A stretch of DNA of 64,000 nucleotides, taken from positions 1 to 64,000 of the forward strand of contig NZ_VOBN01000004.1 of the NCBI RefSeq assembly GCF_008370045.1, in the 5' to 3' direction. This document shows positions 44,633 to 54,660 of this stretch, piece by piece. The notes beneath the pieces were generated by a model. The model was given only the letters and a program-made list of their open reading frames with translations. It was not told the origin of the DNA and searched no databases. The stretch's first letter is position 1. Every line of letters starts with the position of its first letter. A program made the position numbers and the translations under genes. Source of the stretch: Pseudomonas sp. ANT_J12 (GTDB taxonomy: Bacteria > Pseudomonadota > Gammaproteobacteria > Pseudomonadales > Pseudomonadaceae).

Positions 44633-46717
44633 ATGTTCGCGCCGGCCAATCAGACTCACTTTGCCCTGACTATCGAAGGCCTTTCCAACGACTTACAGGT
44701 CCTTGCCCTGCAAGGCCGGGAAGCCATCAGCCAGCCCTTTGTGTTTGAGGTGGAGCTGGTCAGTGAACAGCCGTCCCTGGACCTCGAAACGCTGCTGCAC
44801 AAACCGGCCTTTTTGCAGCTCTCGCCAGACGGCAGCGGCATCCATGGCCAGATCTATCGCGCCGCCCAGGGTGATTCCGGCAAACGCCTGACCCGCTACG
44901 CGGTGACCCTGCGCCCGCAACTGTCCTACCTGGCGCACCGCATCAACCAGCGCATCTTCCAGAACCTCACCGTACCGAAAATCGTCGGCATGGTCCTCGA
45001 AGAGCATGGCATCCAGAGCAACGCCTACGAATTCAAAGTCGGGGCGATTTATCCCGAGCGTATTTACTGCGTTCAGTACGATGAATCGGACCTGCACTTC
45101 ATCCAGCGCCTGTGCGAGGAAGAAGGTATCCACTACCACTTCCAGCACAGCGCCACGGCCCACAAACTGGTGTTCGGCGATGACCAGACGGTGTTCCCGA
45201 AACTCAAGCCTGTGGCCTACCAGCAAGACTCCGGCATGGTCGCCAACGACCCGGTGATCAAGCGCTTCGACCTGCGCCTGGAAACCCGCACCAGCCGCAC
45301 CACCCGCCGCGACTACGACTTCGAAAAACCACGCCTCACCCTCGAAAGCGAAAACCGTGGCGACGCCCTGCCCGACCTCGAAGACTACGACTACCCCGGT
45401 CGCTTCATCGACCGCGAACGCGGCAAGCACCTGGCCAAACGCGCCCTCGAACGCCACCGCAGCGACTTCCAGCTCGCCGAAGGCCGCAGCGATCAACCGC
45501 TGCTGGTCAGCGGCCACTTCCTGGCCCTGACCCAACACCCGAAAGCCAAATGGAACGACCTGTGGCTGCTCACCGAAGTCCTCCACGAAGGCAAACAGCC
45601 GCAAGTGCTGGAAGAGTCGGTCACCAGCAGCACCACTAACCTTAAAGACGACTTCCACCAGGGCTATCGCAACCGCTTCCAGGCCACCCCGTGGGACGTG
45701 CCGAACCGTCCACCGCTGAACCACCCAAAACCGCGAATCCTCGGCAGCCAGAGCGCCGTGGTCACCGGCCCCAAAGGTGAAGAAATCCACTGCGACCCAT
45801 ACGGCCGCGTCAAAGTGCAATTCCACTGGGATCGCGAAGGCCAGGCCGACGACAAAACCAGCTGCTGGCTACGCGTCTCCTCCGCCTGGGCCGGCGCCCA
45901 CTACGGCGGCATCGCCATCCCGCGCATCGGCATGGAAGTGCTCGTGACCTTCCTTGAAGGCGACCCCGACCAACCACTGATCAGCGGCTGCCTGTACCAC
46001 AAGGAAAACACCGTCCCGTACGAGCTACCGGCCAACAAAACCCGCACCACCTTCAAAACCCTCAGCTCTCCCGGCGGCGGCGGCTACAACGAACTGCGCA
46101 TCGAAGACAAAAAAGGCCAGGAACAAATCTTCCTCCACGCCCAGCGCGATTGGGATGAAAACGTCGAACACGACCAGAAAATTCGCGTCGGCAATGAACG
46201 CCACGATACGGTTGAGAAGAACAGCTATACGGAGTTCAAGGCTGAAGAACACCACACGGTTTATGCAGACCGGAAGGTGGAGACACAGGAGAATGATCAT
46301 TTGACGGTGGGGGTTAACCAGCACGTCAAGATTGGGACTGGGCAGTTTATTGAGGCAGGGCAAGAGATTCACCTGAGCAGCGGCATGAAAGTCGTGCTCG
46401 AAGCCGGCAGCGAGTTGACCCTGATTGGCGGGGGCAGCTTCATCAAGATCGACGCCGGCGGCGTGACGTTGAGTGGGCCGGTGATCAACATGAACTCGGG
46501 GGGCAGTCCGGGGAATGGGACTGGGGCAGCACCGTTGTTGCCGGGGCCGTTGAAGCAGGCGGATGCGGATAAGCCAGGCATGCTGCTTCAGCAACGCCTT
46601 GGCGAAAACAGACCACTCGTCGAACTGTGTCAAAAACCTCAAGGGGGTACACCAATGCAATGTCCCCTGACTGATTGCCCTTGCAGAAAAGCGTTATTGG
46701 CAGGAGCAGAGGGATGA
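44633..46717 (+). CDS. vgrG: VgrG (TssI) type VI secretion spike protein
   Basis: A 694-residue protein. Residues about 1-330 are the gp27-like part (FALTIEGLSNDLQVLALQGR). The gp5-like OB fold follows at about 375-470 (GEEIHCDPYGRVKVQFHWDR; WLRVSSAWAGAHYGG). A beta-helix needle runs to about 640. The last 45 residues are an unusual tail with three Cys in QCPLTDCPCRK. There is no separate enzymatic domain. ATG 44633 follows GAGGAACAAGG. Its stop overlaps the next start (ATGA), so spike, adaptor and toxin are coupled. Confidence 0.95.
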   Translation: MFAPANQTHFALTIEGLSNDLQVLALQGREAISQPFVFEVELVSEQPSLDLETLLHKPAFLQLSPDGSGIHGQIYRAAQGDSGKRLTRYAVTLRPQLSYLAHRINQRIFQNLTVPKIVGMVLEEHGIQSNAYEFKVGAIYPERIYCVQYDESDLHFIQRLCEEEGIHYHFQHSATAHKLVFGDDQTVFPKLKPVAYQQDSGMVANDPVIKRFDLRLETRTSRTTRRDYDFEKPRLTLESENRGDALPDLEDYDYPGRFIDRERGKHLAKRALERHRSDFQLAEGRSDQPLLVSGHFLALTQHPKAKWNDLWLLTEVLHEGKQPQVLEESVTSSTTNLKDDFHQGYRNRFQATPWDVPNRPPLNHPKPRILGSQSAVVTGPKGEEIHCDPYGRVKVQFHWDREGQADDKTSCWLRVSSAWAGAHYGGIAIPRIGMEVLVTFLEGDPDQPLISGCLYHKENTVPYELPANKTRTTFKTLSSPGGGGYNELRIEDKKGQEQIFLHAQRDWDENVEHDQKIRVGNERHDTVEKNSYTEFKAEEHHTVYADRKVETQENDHLTVGVNQHVKIGTGQFIEAGQEIHLSSGMKVVLEAGSELTLIGGGSFIKIDAGGVTLSGPVINMNSGGSPGNGTGAAPLLPGPLKQADADKPGMLLQQRLGENRPLVELCQKPQGGTPMQCPLTDCPCRKALLAGAEG

Positions 46718-47508
46718 CTATTTCGATATTGCTAGAGCGCACAGACGACCTCTTGCAAAAACTTTATCAATGCTTACCGGATCCAAATCCAACGCTACTG
46801 TTCGAGTCCACCGAATTGGCTAATTGCGCCGAGCAGAGCCCTATCTGGGTAGATACGACGAACCAAACCTCAATGCTTGAGCTTATGCGAGGGAGTCCCG
46901 AAGCATGGCCCGGACTAATCATTGAAAGCCATGCCTCTCAGAATGCTATGTTGTCCCATTTACGACATATTTTAATTGTTCGTTTCGGCGGAGAACGCAA
47001 AGGGGCTCTTCGGTACTCGATCCCCACGACAGCTAGTTACTTTTTCACCGTCAACAATCTCCAGACATCCAGGACGTGGATGGGCCCAATTTCCCGTCTG
47101 AGTTGGTATGGTGGTACTTGGCGAGATCTAGCGCTGGGTACTCAGCAATGGTTCAACGTCGAAAATCCAGATGCACAGAAGTGGCAACATTCTACCGAGC
47201 GCCCTCCTCTTCACTTGGATCAGTTGCAAGAACAATCATTGCAACGGCAACAGAAAGATCACTTTGTTTATTTGTGGTGGAAAAAGCAGGCCGACGTCTC
47301 ATTCAACGACGCCGTAGACTATCTGAATCAAGGCATTGCCAATGGTTTCGTTGAGGCACAAGAACTGGAGCAATACCTGACGCTCCGCTCACAACACCCA
47401 AGTCATACTGCGCCAGTCATCCCCCTGGATAACAACAGCGAAGATCGCCTGGAACTACTGCGGCAACAACTTGCACGCGACCACCAAGACAAGGAGTCTC
47501 TGACATGA
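46714..47508 (+). CDS. DUF4123 adaptor (effector-loading chaperone, VasW/Tap-like)
   Basis: A 264-residue protein. The N-terminal half has the DUF4123 pattern: a predicted strand containing SILLERTDDLLQ, a LFESTEL segment, then GLIIESHASQ and LRHILIVRFGGE. Such proteins hold an effector and load it on the tip of VgrG. Its start overlaps the vgrG stop, and its own stop overlaps the toxin ATG, both as ATGA. VasW plays this role for VasX in Vibrio cholerae. The GC content drops from this gene on. Confidence 0.85.
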   Translation: MTISILLERTDDLLQKLYQCLPDPNPTLLFESTELANCAEQSPIWVDTTNQTSMLELMRGSPEAWPGLIIESHASQNAMLSHLRHILIVRFGGERKGALRYSIPTTASYFFTVNNLQTSRTWMGPISRLSWYGGTWRDLALGTQQWFNVENPDAQKWQHSTERPPLHLDQLQEQSLQRQQKDHFVYLWWKKQADVSFNDAVDYLNQGIANGFVEAQELEQYLTLRSQHPSHTAPVIPLDNNSEDRLELLRQQLARDHQDKESLT

Positions 47509-50500
47509 GCGCACCCGTTGGAAGCCTGAGTTCTGGCCCCGCCTGCGAGGCCGGGAAACTGATAGTTCAAGTCATAGGCAAGGATCACCCTGCCAACCAG
47601 AAAATCGTGTTGTGCGACGACGCCAACAAAGAGTTGAAGGGTAAGCTTGAACCACAGGAAAAAGATCTGTGCAGCAGCGTCCTGCATGTATGGGATTGCA
47701 CAGGACAAGCCAACCGCCAACTCTCGCTGGAGATCGCGTCACTCCAAGGCAAGCCGATTCGCCTCCCTCTGTTCAGCAGCATGCGCTCGACTCCGCGTCA
47801 AGTCGACGCGCAGTGGAACCAAGTGGTTCCAGTATTGCCCTTCGTCGCACTCTCCGGATCAAAAAGCGCATACGACCTTGGCGCGCCTGTGCTGGCTCGC
47901 GCGGGTTTCGTTTACGTGTTTTATCAAAAGAAGCTATGGCGTGAATTAGAAGTACGCATCGCTGATGGCAAAACCACCTATCACGATGTAGATGTCGCCC
48001 ATTACCGTCAAGGCAAAGGATTCAAAGCAGGTGAGCGCAAATCCAGCGGTCAGCCTCTGGATGACATTTGGCTGCCTGCTCTATGGAACAACCAACGAGT
48101 ACAGGATTTACAGCTCTGCTTCTCTGAAATACAACTCAACGCTCCGCGCCTGCAACGTCTTGAACAAGATGCCAAACTACGCGATCAGCGCTGCAAAGGT
48201 TTCGATCTCAGTTGCTCTAATGCACGCTTCAAAGAACTGTACAAAGACAAACCGGATGGCAAGGCCATGTTACAGGCCTTTACAAATTTCGATGTGCGCA
48301 ATTATTCCAATCAGAGCGCAGCCACTCAAGCCACCGTCACTAGGCGCAACTTAGATTTAAACGTGTTTCCTGTCAGTGTAGCCGCACCTCAGCGCGCGCG
48401 CGTACCAGCCTTTGAGTGGCTGCTTGACCACCCAGCCCGTTACCTGAGCGATCTTTCAGGACAGTTTCCCGTTACAGCGAGCCAACAAGCCAAAGCGTTT
48501 CTCGCACAGTGTGCAAAAGGAATCTCGCCCGACCGAAACGAACTGTTGGAGCTGACCGCTGTCGCTGACGCACTGGAAAATTCACTGCCAACACCTGAAC
48601 CCGAGCCTGGTAGCAAATCTGAGCCTACTGCAGAAAAAGCGGATCTTTGGCAAGCTCAGTCTAGCGCGATTGACGTGCTTGCCAAGGCAAGGCAACGGCA
48701 GATCTGCGGTATCTTGCTAGAAGATCCACGGTTTCGTCTTCGGCACTTGAAGCAGCGCGTAGAAATCCATCATGAACTATTAAAACTCTGCGCAACTCAT
48801 GCGACGCAGCAGGTCAACCATGCCAGTGCGCTGCTCGTACAACAACTAGTGGTACCCCGTAATCTTCAGGGTCAACTCAATCCTCTGAACGCGAGCATGG
48901 ATAAACTTAGTACTAAAGGAAAGCAGGACATCAACCGCTGTACCGCCACTGTCGAACGAGCGATGGTGTGGCAGCACATGAACAGCGCTCAGGACTTGCT
49001 GGCCGAAAGTTTACAACAAAGTATCACGCAACAGACGGTGGCCGACCACTTAAGCTTGGATGGCTTCGATTATTTATCGGCATTGTTCGTCATCAGCCAT
49101 ACGATCGCCGCAATCGCAGTCCCTGCGTCACGTTTAGATCCTTTGGCGCCTAGCGGGGACGTCGTCGATGCAATAAGCGGGACCAGCCTCTACACCCCCC
49201 AGACCAGTCAAGGACAGAAACTACTGCGCACTATTGTCCAAAATACCCAATCTCCATTGCATCTGATGCTTTGGCCGGAGAGTAATGCTGAAATTATCTG
49301 TGCGCCCTACAAGGTTCCCACTACAGTAGAAATTAATACTGGAGACGGAAAGTTCCGCGCCACAGAGTTGGCCAAATACGAAGACAAGGAAGCTCCTGCT
49401 CCTCAGAAGCAAATGACTCTGGATGCTGGAGTTGTCGATAGTGTTATCAGCGGAGGTTCGGACAAGACTTTTGCCATAACCACGTCAAAGAACATCAACG
49501 GCATACTCATGAGCGTCTACGATACCTTGCGAGGTGCGGTAGACATTGCGCTGAAGGAGTTGGAAGTTGCTGGCAAGGCAAATCGGTTCGCAGCTAATGA
49601 AGCGTCAGCTAGTCGCGATATAAGCGAAAAAGCCAATGACCGTTTGAATAAGATACGTGAGCAATTAGGAGCTCGTGCCCGACAGGTAAATGTGACACTG
49701 CATGGCCGGGGAGTCCAACAACTACGAAGTATGCTACCCAACACCTTTGGCCAGGCATACTTCATGCGACGAGGCAATGTCACACAAAACTATTACCTAT
49801 TTGGATTAGAAGATCTTCCTGCACAGTCGGACAGCCCAAAAACCATCTACGGCGAATTCGTCGATAAAAATGGAAAGTTGTTGGCCAGTACCGATCGATC
49901 CCGCATACCCGGCAGTGGAGTAGAAAAAGGCGAACACTTGGTTCTTGTAATGCCGCGAAACCATAGTACCGCAAAATTAATAAGCCATATGAACAAGCAA
50001 CTAATAAATGCTCAACATGTCGGAGTTGCTGCTAATACAGCAAACAGTCGCGCCACGGATACCGGCAACGCACTAAATAAGGCGCTCGACGAATATAACA
50101 AAAAAAGCAAGGGATTCGTATTCAAAGTATTAAATTCCAAAATATTCCCAATAGCTGTATTAATGATCGAAATGTGGAATGTAAATACTGAGGCAAATGC
50201 TTTCCAACAAACCGCCAGAGAAAAGAGCCTTAACCGTGCCTTGGGAGGAGGAACTGGCGCTGCACTTGACTTATTGATTGCCATGGAAGCTCTGGCCGTA
50301 AAATTGCTAGGAACTCAATCAGCACTTGAAGTTGTAAGAAAACCGTTATTTCGCATAAACCGCGATAAAGTTGGTTCTCTTTTTGGCGAACTAATAGGAA
50401 AGAGGCTGGAGGCCAAAATAACTGCGCGACTACTAACTCAAAGTGTCGCAGGTCTTGTTTTCGCAGTCCTAAACATCTATGACGCCTGGTATGCTTGGCA

Positions 50501-51305
50501 ATGGAATGATCAAGCTATGTATGGATATTTACTTATGGCGGGAGGCGCATTGGCGGGAGTTACCGCCGGCCTGCTGACAGCGACTCCGTTATTAAATCTG
50601 CATCCATTAGGTTGGTTGTCTCTGCTTTTAATTGGGATAGGTGCAGGCTTGGTGCTATGGTTAAGTAGTACCCCCCTAGAAGACTGGCTGACTAACGGCC
50701 CATTTGGTGTTGGGGGAGGAACCGCATCTCAACATCTAAAAGATCCAAAAGAAGCCTTCTATCGCCTTATCGGTCTGCTAGCAGGAATTAACATCACAGT
50801 CAGTCGTAATCCTGCCTACCAACCAGGGGCAACTTTAGACGTGAACAACGAAGTACCATACGAGGTACGTAGCTCTGACACATTGGTCCGACTTGAGAGC
50901 CTTCTACCTGGGTTGATCGCTAGTACAGGTAGTATCAGTATTAAAGCTGAGTGTCGCCTCGCGGAACTTATAACCTACACTAGCATAAAAGGCAGCCCCT
51001 CTCGTATTGTTGCAAAGGTAGCCAGTAATTCTACAGAGGCAAGAGCACAACGGTTGTACAATGATGCTCTTGAGTTATACTTCTCAACTCCCCTTTCACC
51101 TTCTATTGCCTTGAGTTACAGTACGAGTCGATATAGCTGGGCGGTTCGAGCGCAATTTAGTCTTCAGGGAAAAGGTGAAACCCGTTATTTCCCAGCACCT
51201 GCCATTAAAGATCCAACCCAATATGATCCAACTTACTCCAAGGCGGATTTTAATAAAACTAATCGGCCCTTTTGGGCGGATCATGACCCACAAGGTGCCT
51301 CGTAA
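47505..51305 (+). CDS. VasX-like pore-forming type VI effector
   Basis: A 1266-residue protein. The N-terminal 170 residues look like the VasX N-terminal region (RLPLFSSMRSTPRQVDAQWN; ARAGFVYVFYQKKLWRELEV). The middle is mostly helical. Near residue 915 begins a membrane part: ALDLLIAMEALAVKLLGT at about 920-937, then hydrophobic segments at about 980-1000, 1005-1030 and 1035-1055. About 200 residues, presumably a tip, follow. No enzyme motif was seen, so membrane insertion is the likely action. Codon use becomes much more AT-rich after about 49.9 kb, so the tip was probably exchanged. It overlaps its neighbours on both sides. Confidence 0.85.
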   Translation: MSAPVGSLSSGPACEAGKLIVQVIGKDHPANQKIVLCDDANKELKGKLEPQEKDLCSSVLHVWDCTGQANRQLSLEIASLQGKPIRLPLFSSMRSTPRQVDAQWNQVVPVLPFVALSGSKSAYDLGAPVLARAGFVYVFYQKKLWRELEVRIADGKTTYHDVDVAHYRQGKGFKAGERKSSGQPLDDIWLPALWNNQRVQDLQLCFSEIQLNAPRLQRLEQDAKLRDQRCKGFDLSCSNARFKELYKDKPDGKAMLQAFTNFDVRNYSNQSAATQATVTRRNLDLNVFPVSVAAPQRARVPAFEWLLDHPARYLSDLSGQFPVTASQQAKAFLAQCAKGISPDRNELLELTAVADALENSLPTPEPEPGSKSEPTAEKADLWQAQSSAIDVLAKARQRQICGILLEDPRFRLRHLKQRVEIHHELLKLCATHATQQVNHASALLVQQLVVPRNLQGQLNPLNASMDKLSTKGKQDINRCTATVERAMVWQHMNSAQDLLAESLQQSITQQTVADHLSLDGFDYLSALFVISHTIAAIAVPASRLDPLAPSGDVVDAISGTSLYTPQTSQGQKLLRTIVQNTQSPLHLMLWPESNAEIICAPYKVPTTVEINTGDGKFRATELAKYEDKEAPAPQKQMTLDAGVVDSVISGGSDKTFAITTSKNINGILMSVYDTLRGAVDIALKELEVAGKANRFAANEASASRDISEKANDRLNKIREQLGARARQVNVTLHGRGVQQLRSMLPNTFGQAYFMRRGNVTQNYYLFGLEDLPAQSDSPKTIYGEFVDKNGKLLASTDRSRIPGSGVEKGEHLVLVMPRNHSTAKLISHMNKQLINAQHVGVAANTANSRATDTGNALNKALDEYNKKSKGFVFKVLNSKIFPIAVLMIEMWNVNTEANAFQQTAREKSLNRALGGGTGAALDLLIAMEALAVKLLGTQSALEVVRKPLFRINRDKVGSLFGELIGKRLEAKITARLLTQSVAGLVFAVLNIYDAWYAWQWNDQAMYGYLLMAGGALAGVTAGLLTATPLLNLHPLGWLSLLLIGIGAGLVLWLSSTPLEDWLTNGPFGVGGGTASQHLKDPKEAFYRLIGLLAGINITVSRNPAYQPGATLDVNNEVPYEVRSSDTLVRLESLLPGLIASTGSISIKAECRLAELITYTSIKGSPSRIVAKVASNSTEARAQRLYNDALELYFSTPLSPSIALSYSTSRYSWAVRAQFSLQGKGETRYFPAPAIKDPTQYDPTYSKADFNKTNRPFWADHDPQGAS

Positions 51306-52372
51306 TGAGCCACTCTATCGAAATCAAACCTTATTATGCACCTGAGGCCTATCGCCCAAATCGAATTCCAAACCAAGCTGATTCAGTAAAGCGAATTGGA
51401 ATGAATGCTTTTTCGGGAATTCGCTTACCTTGGGGAGCGTCTCAGGATGTTGCCCCAGAAAGCATAATGGAAGATCCAACGCCAAGCGATTTACGTTTCA
51501 ACGAACACCTAAAAAAAGAACAAGAAGAAAAACGAAGGAGAGGCTCTTATGTGCCCGCTCCCTTTGAAGGAGTAGAGCTTCACCAGAAATATGATCACGA
51601 ATGCTTCCGATTCGCTCAGCTACCGTTTCGCTCTCAGTTCTGGTTATTCATGCAAGCCGGAGGAAAGTGGAGTTTCATAGTCCTGCTCCCTATCACCGTC
51701 CTCGTTTTTTTTATTGGAGCACTATCACTAGAACGCTCTTGGATGGAACTTTTCACAGAAGCCTTGAGTGGTTTTTTTTCTTGGACTCTAGGTATACCTC
51801 TTTTTTGCTGGGTTATTGGAAACACTGTGATCAGTTACTTTCCACACTTCTGGTTTCGCCCACCCAAAGGCCCACTTTGGGAACTAAATCGACGTACTGG
51901 AACAGTGACCGTATTTGAATACAAAAAGCTCAAAAACAACGAAACAGCCAAAATAAAAACTGCTCCGTTCCACGAATTTGATGCTTATATTTTCACTAGC
52001 CCTGACCGCCAGGGGCTACCTATGAATGGACTTTATTTATTACATCGCTATCGAGACATCCGCATAAACTTCAACAGCTTGATTATACCCGACAACACAA
52101 CACAACGCCCCTGTGCCTTATGGGATTTCTTTCAAAACTTCATGGATGTTAATCGTCCACTTCCCGACCTTCCCCTTTATGAGTCTCACCGCCATTTAGA
52201 TCCAACAACAGCTAGTCATGATCAGGTAATCGGTCGTGCGCCCCGATATTGGATTGATATGGATGACGAAACTTTTAAGATTAAAGTTAAGGAAATGCTA
52301 AAGCGAATTGATGCTATCGACACCTTCAGCCGCACCAACCTGATGGCAAATCATGTGAAGTACGTTGATTAA
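51305..52372 (+). CDS. Presumed immunity protein A1 to the VasX-like toxin
   Basis: A 355-residue membrane protein; two or three hydrophobic segments lie at about 120-185 (WSFIVLLPITVLVFFIGAL; GIPLFCWVIGNTVI). The soluble C-terminal part has LWELNRRTGTVTVFEY, FHEFDAYIF, the phrase RPLPDLPLYESHRHLDP and ends with a charged helix. The same C-terminal pattern occurs in the proteins at 57409 and 59588 (family A here, perhaps DUF6708). Its ATG shares one base with the toxin stop, the standard arrangement of a cognate immunity gene. It would sit in the inner membrane and block the pore. Confidence 0.78.
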   Translation: MSHSIEIKPYYAPEAYRPNRIPNQADSVKRIGMNAFSGIRLPWGASQDVAPESIMEDPTPSDLRFNEHLKKEQEEKRRRGSYVPAPFEGVELHQKYDHECFRFAQLPFRSQFWLFMQAGGKWSFIVLLPITVLVFFIGALSLERSWMELFTEALSGFFSWTLGIPLFCWVIGNTVISYFPHFWFRPPKGPLWELNRRTGTVTVFEYKKLKNNETAKIKTAPFHEFDAYIFTSPDRQGLPMNGLYLLHRYRDIRINFNSLIIPDNTTQRPCALWDFFQNFMDVNRPLPDLPLYESHRHLDPTTASHDQVIGRAPRYWIDMDDETFKIKVKEMLKRIDAIDTFSRTNLMANHVKYVD

Positions 52373-52634
52373 AAAGAGGGGCAGATCTATTGTTTTAGTA
52401 TACTAAATTCACGCCATTTTTTCCGTCGGGGGTGTAGTTGATTGAGATTTGGAACGTGGATGTGGAATTTCAAAGTAAAGAGCAAAACATACGGGCGAAG
52501 GGTGAGTTGAGAACCATCGGTGGTGCAATTGGTGCTTACATTGAATTTATCATTGCGATTGAGGCTCTAACTGTAAAACTTGCTGGGACATAACCAGCCT
52601 TAACTGCAGCCCGGGAAATTCTTTTTTTCAGGTA

Positions 52635-52657
52635 ACCGGGACAGATTTACTTTCTTA
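52635..52657. repeat. Short repeat, CGGGACAGATTTA type, copy 1
   Basis: CCGGGACAGATTTACTTTCT lies inside the decayed toxin, exactly at the point where its reading frame changes. Related copies are at 55624 and 59492, each at a module boundary. It may mark the end of a recombined segment. Confidence 0.6.
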
Positions 52658-53469
52658 TCTTGGGAAAGCCCCACTTCGCAGAGGCAAGACTGGGGAAAAA
52701 TAATTCGAGTTTTCAGCGGACGTCTTATTGGACTTGGTGCATTTTCGTTGCTAGCGACAGGCTTTGAATATTGGGATATACAACACCATCTGGAAGGTAC
52801 GAAAAATAGCGATGTGCGAGCGGCGCTTGTGGTAAAACAGGTGGCAGTTGCATCTATGGCTGTGATCAGCCTATTCCAGTTAATTGCAGGTATCTCTGGC
52901 TTGCTGGGAAGCGCGAAATTAATAGCAATCGCCATGAATCCGTGGTTTGCCGCGGCTGCGTTAATCGCTGGGTTTGTGTACCTATTAGCAACTGTTACAC
53001 TAAATTATCTAAAACGAGATGCAATTGGAAATTGGCTGTACAAATCTACCTGGAGCAAAACACCAAATGAAAAAATATATGATAAAAATTAAGAAAATAG
53101 GTCTTTATTAGAAATTCAAATGAGCCCATCTTTATTTGTAAAGCCTACGTTTATCAAAGCATATCGGTATAGTCCATCCATTGGGCAAACGGAATATTAC
53201 CTTCAAGACGGCGCCTGGGTACAGATATATTTCCCCGCACAACTAAGAGGATCTCTTTTTAGAATGAATTTAGTTTCCAGCCATAGACCTTTTTATATAC
53301 TCCCAGTGGCGAAATTAAATGACGAATTAGAGTCACCGCTCTTGAATAATGGAGAAATTGTCCAAGCCGGCTCATTCGGAATAACACCGAGCACACGTCA
53401 AGAACCTAACATTCGCCATAATGCTGCGCCTTCTTTACCAACCGAAGATGAGCCTCTTATATGGCAGAC

Positions 53470-54660
53470 TAGTGTCCTGAGCGGTTAGTTCGATTATCGA
53501 AAAACATGTCGATATACTGACCAGACTTCGACCTCACTGAGCAGTAGTGCACATGGCCAAGCCCGCCGCCCCATTCGTTTTAACGCCATCTGACCAAGCC
53601 ACACTACAAGGCTGGTCGCGGATGGGCTCGCTGGCACAACGTCTCGGGCAGCGGGCCAGAATTCTGCTGTTATTGGCGGATGGATTAACGCCCAAAGACG
53701 TCAGCCATCCGCTCCAGGTCTCAGCGCCGGTGGTGTTCAAATGGCGAAAGCGCTATCTGGAGGCGGGTCTTGAGGGCTTGAACGACCTGCCTCGAAGTGG
53801 CCAGCCTCGCAAGCTCAGCACTCAAAAAATGAAGGAGATTCTTACCCTGACCACCCAGCGCGTGCCTCGTGAGGCGACGCATTGGAGTGTGCGCTTGATG
53901 GCCAAATATGCCGCCGTTACGGCTTGGCAAGTGCGACAAGTCTGGGCCGCTTCCGACCTTAAACCCCATCGTTTGAAAACGTTCAAGATCAGCAACGATC
54001 CGCATTTTGCCGATAAGGTCGTCGATGTCGTCGGGCTTTATCTGAACCCGCCGGATAACGCCATCGTGCTGTCGGTTGATGAGAAAACCCAGATCCAGGC
54101 ACTGGATCGCACACAACCGATGTTGCCGCTACGCCCTGGCCAGATCGAGCGACGCACGCATGATTACAAACGCCATGGCACCGCCAGTCTGTATGCCGCT
54201 TTTGACATCCTGACCGGCCAGGTTATCGGGCGGATAACCCAACGCCATCGGGCCAAAGAGTTTCTGGCCTTCCTGCGACAGATCGACCGCGCGACGCCCG
54301 CAGAGCTTGACCTGCATGTGATTCTGGACAACAGCTCGACGCACAAAACACCGGCCATCAAGCAATGGTTGGAGAAGCACCCGCGTTTCAAACTGCACTT
54401 CACACCGACCAGTGCTTCGTGGCTGAACGCCGTGGAAGGCTGGTTCGCGCAGCTGGAAAGGCGAGCACTGTATCGGGGTGTTTTCACCAGCGTGGCCGAA
54501 CTGAAAGCGGCTATTCGTCAATTTATCGAGGCCCACAATGACCTTTCGGCTAAGCCCTTCAAGTGGAACAAGACGGCTGAATCCATCATTAGCTCTGTAA
54601 ACAAAGCAAAGCTGGGAGCGATAAAAAATAAGTTATTGAATTAACCGCTCAGGACACTAG
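53470..54660 (+). mobile_element. IS630-family insertion sequence
   Basis: An element of 1187 bases (53472-54658) with terminal inverted repeats GTGTCCTGAGCGGTTA and TAACCGCTCAGGACAC. TA is present on both sides (53470-53471 and 54659-54660), the usual target duplication, and the site reads CTAG, the preferred IS630 target. It carries one intact transposase gene. It sits in the decayed toxin fragment. Both ends appear complete, so it could still be active. Confidence 0.92.
53553..54644 (+). CDS. IS630-family transposase
   Basis: A 363-residue DDE transposase. The N-terminal helix-turn-helix (DGLTPKDVSHPLQVSAPVVF) binds the ends. The catalytic residues are in VLSVDEKTQIQAL (Asp), HVILDNSSTHKT (Asp) and SWLNAVEGWFAQLERRAL (Glu). 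The frame is complete. ATG 53553 is preferred to GTG 53547. Codon use is GC-richer than the surrounding island, as expected for a recent arrival. Confidence 0.93.
   Translation: MAKPAAPFVLTPSDQATLQGWSRMGSLAQRLGQRARILLLLADGLTPKDVSHPLQVSAPVVFKWRKRYLEAGLEGLNDLPRSGQPRKLSTQKMKEILTLTTQRVPREATHWSVRLMAKYAAVTAWQVRQVWAASDLKPHRLKTFKISNDPHFADKVVDVVGLYLNPPDNAIVLSVDEKTQIQALDRTQPMLPLRPGQIERRTHDYKRHGTASLYAAFDILTGQVIGRITQRHRAKEFLAFLRQIDRATPAELDLHVILDNSSTHKTPAIKQWLEKHPRFKLHFTPTSASWLNAVEGWFAQLERRALYRGVFTSVAELKAAIRQFIEAHNDLSAKPFKWNKTAESIISSVNKAKLGAIKNKLLN

Noticed and set aside
44693-45826. A 377-codon minus-strand frame across vgrG
   Set aside because: It is antisense to the strongly recognised vgrG gene.
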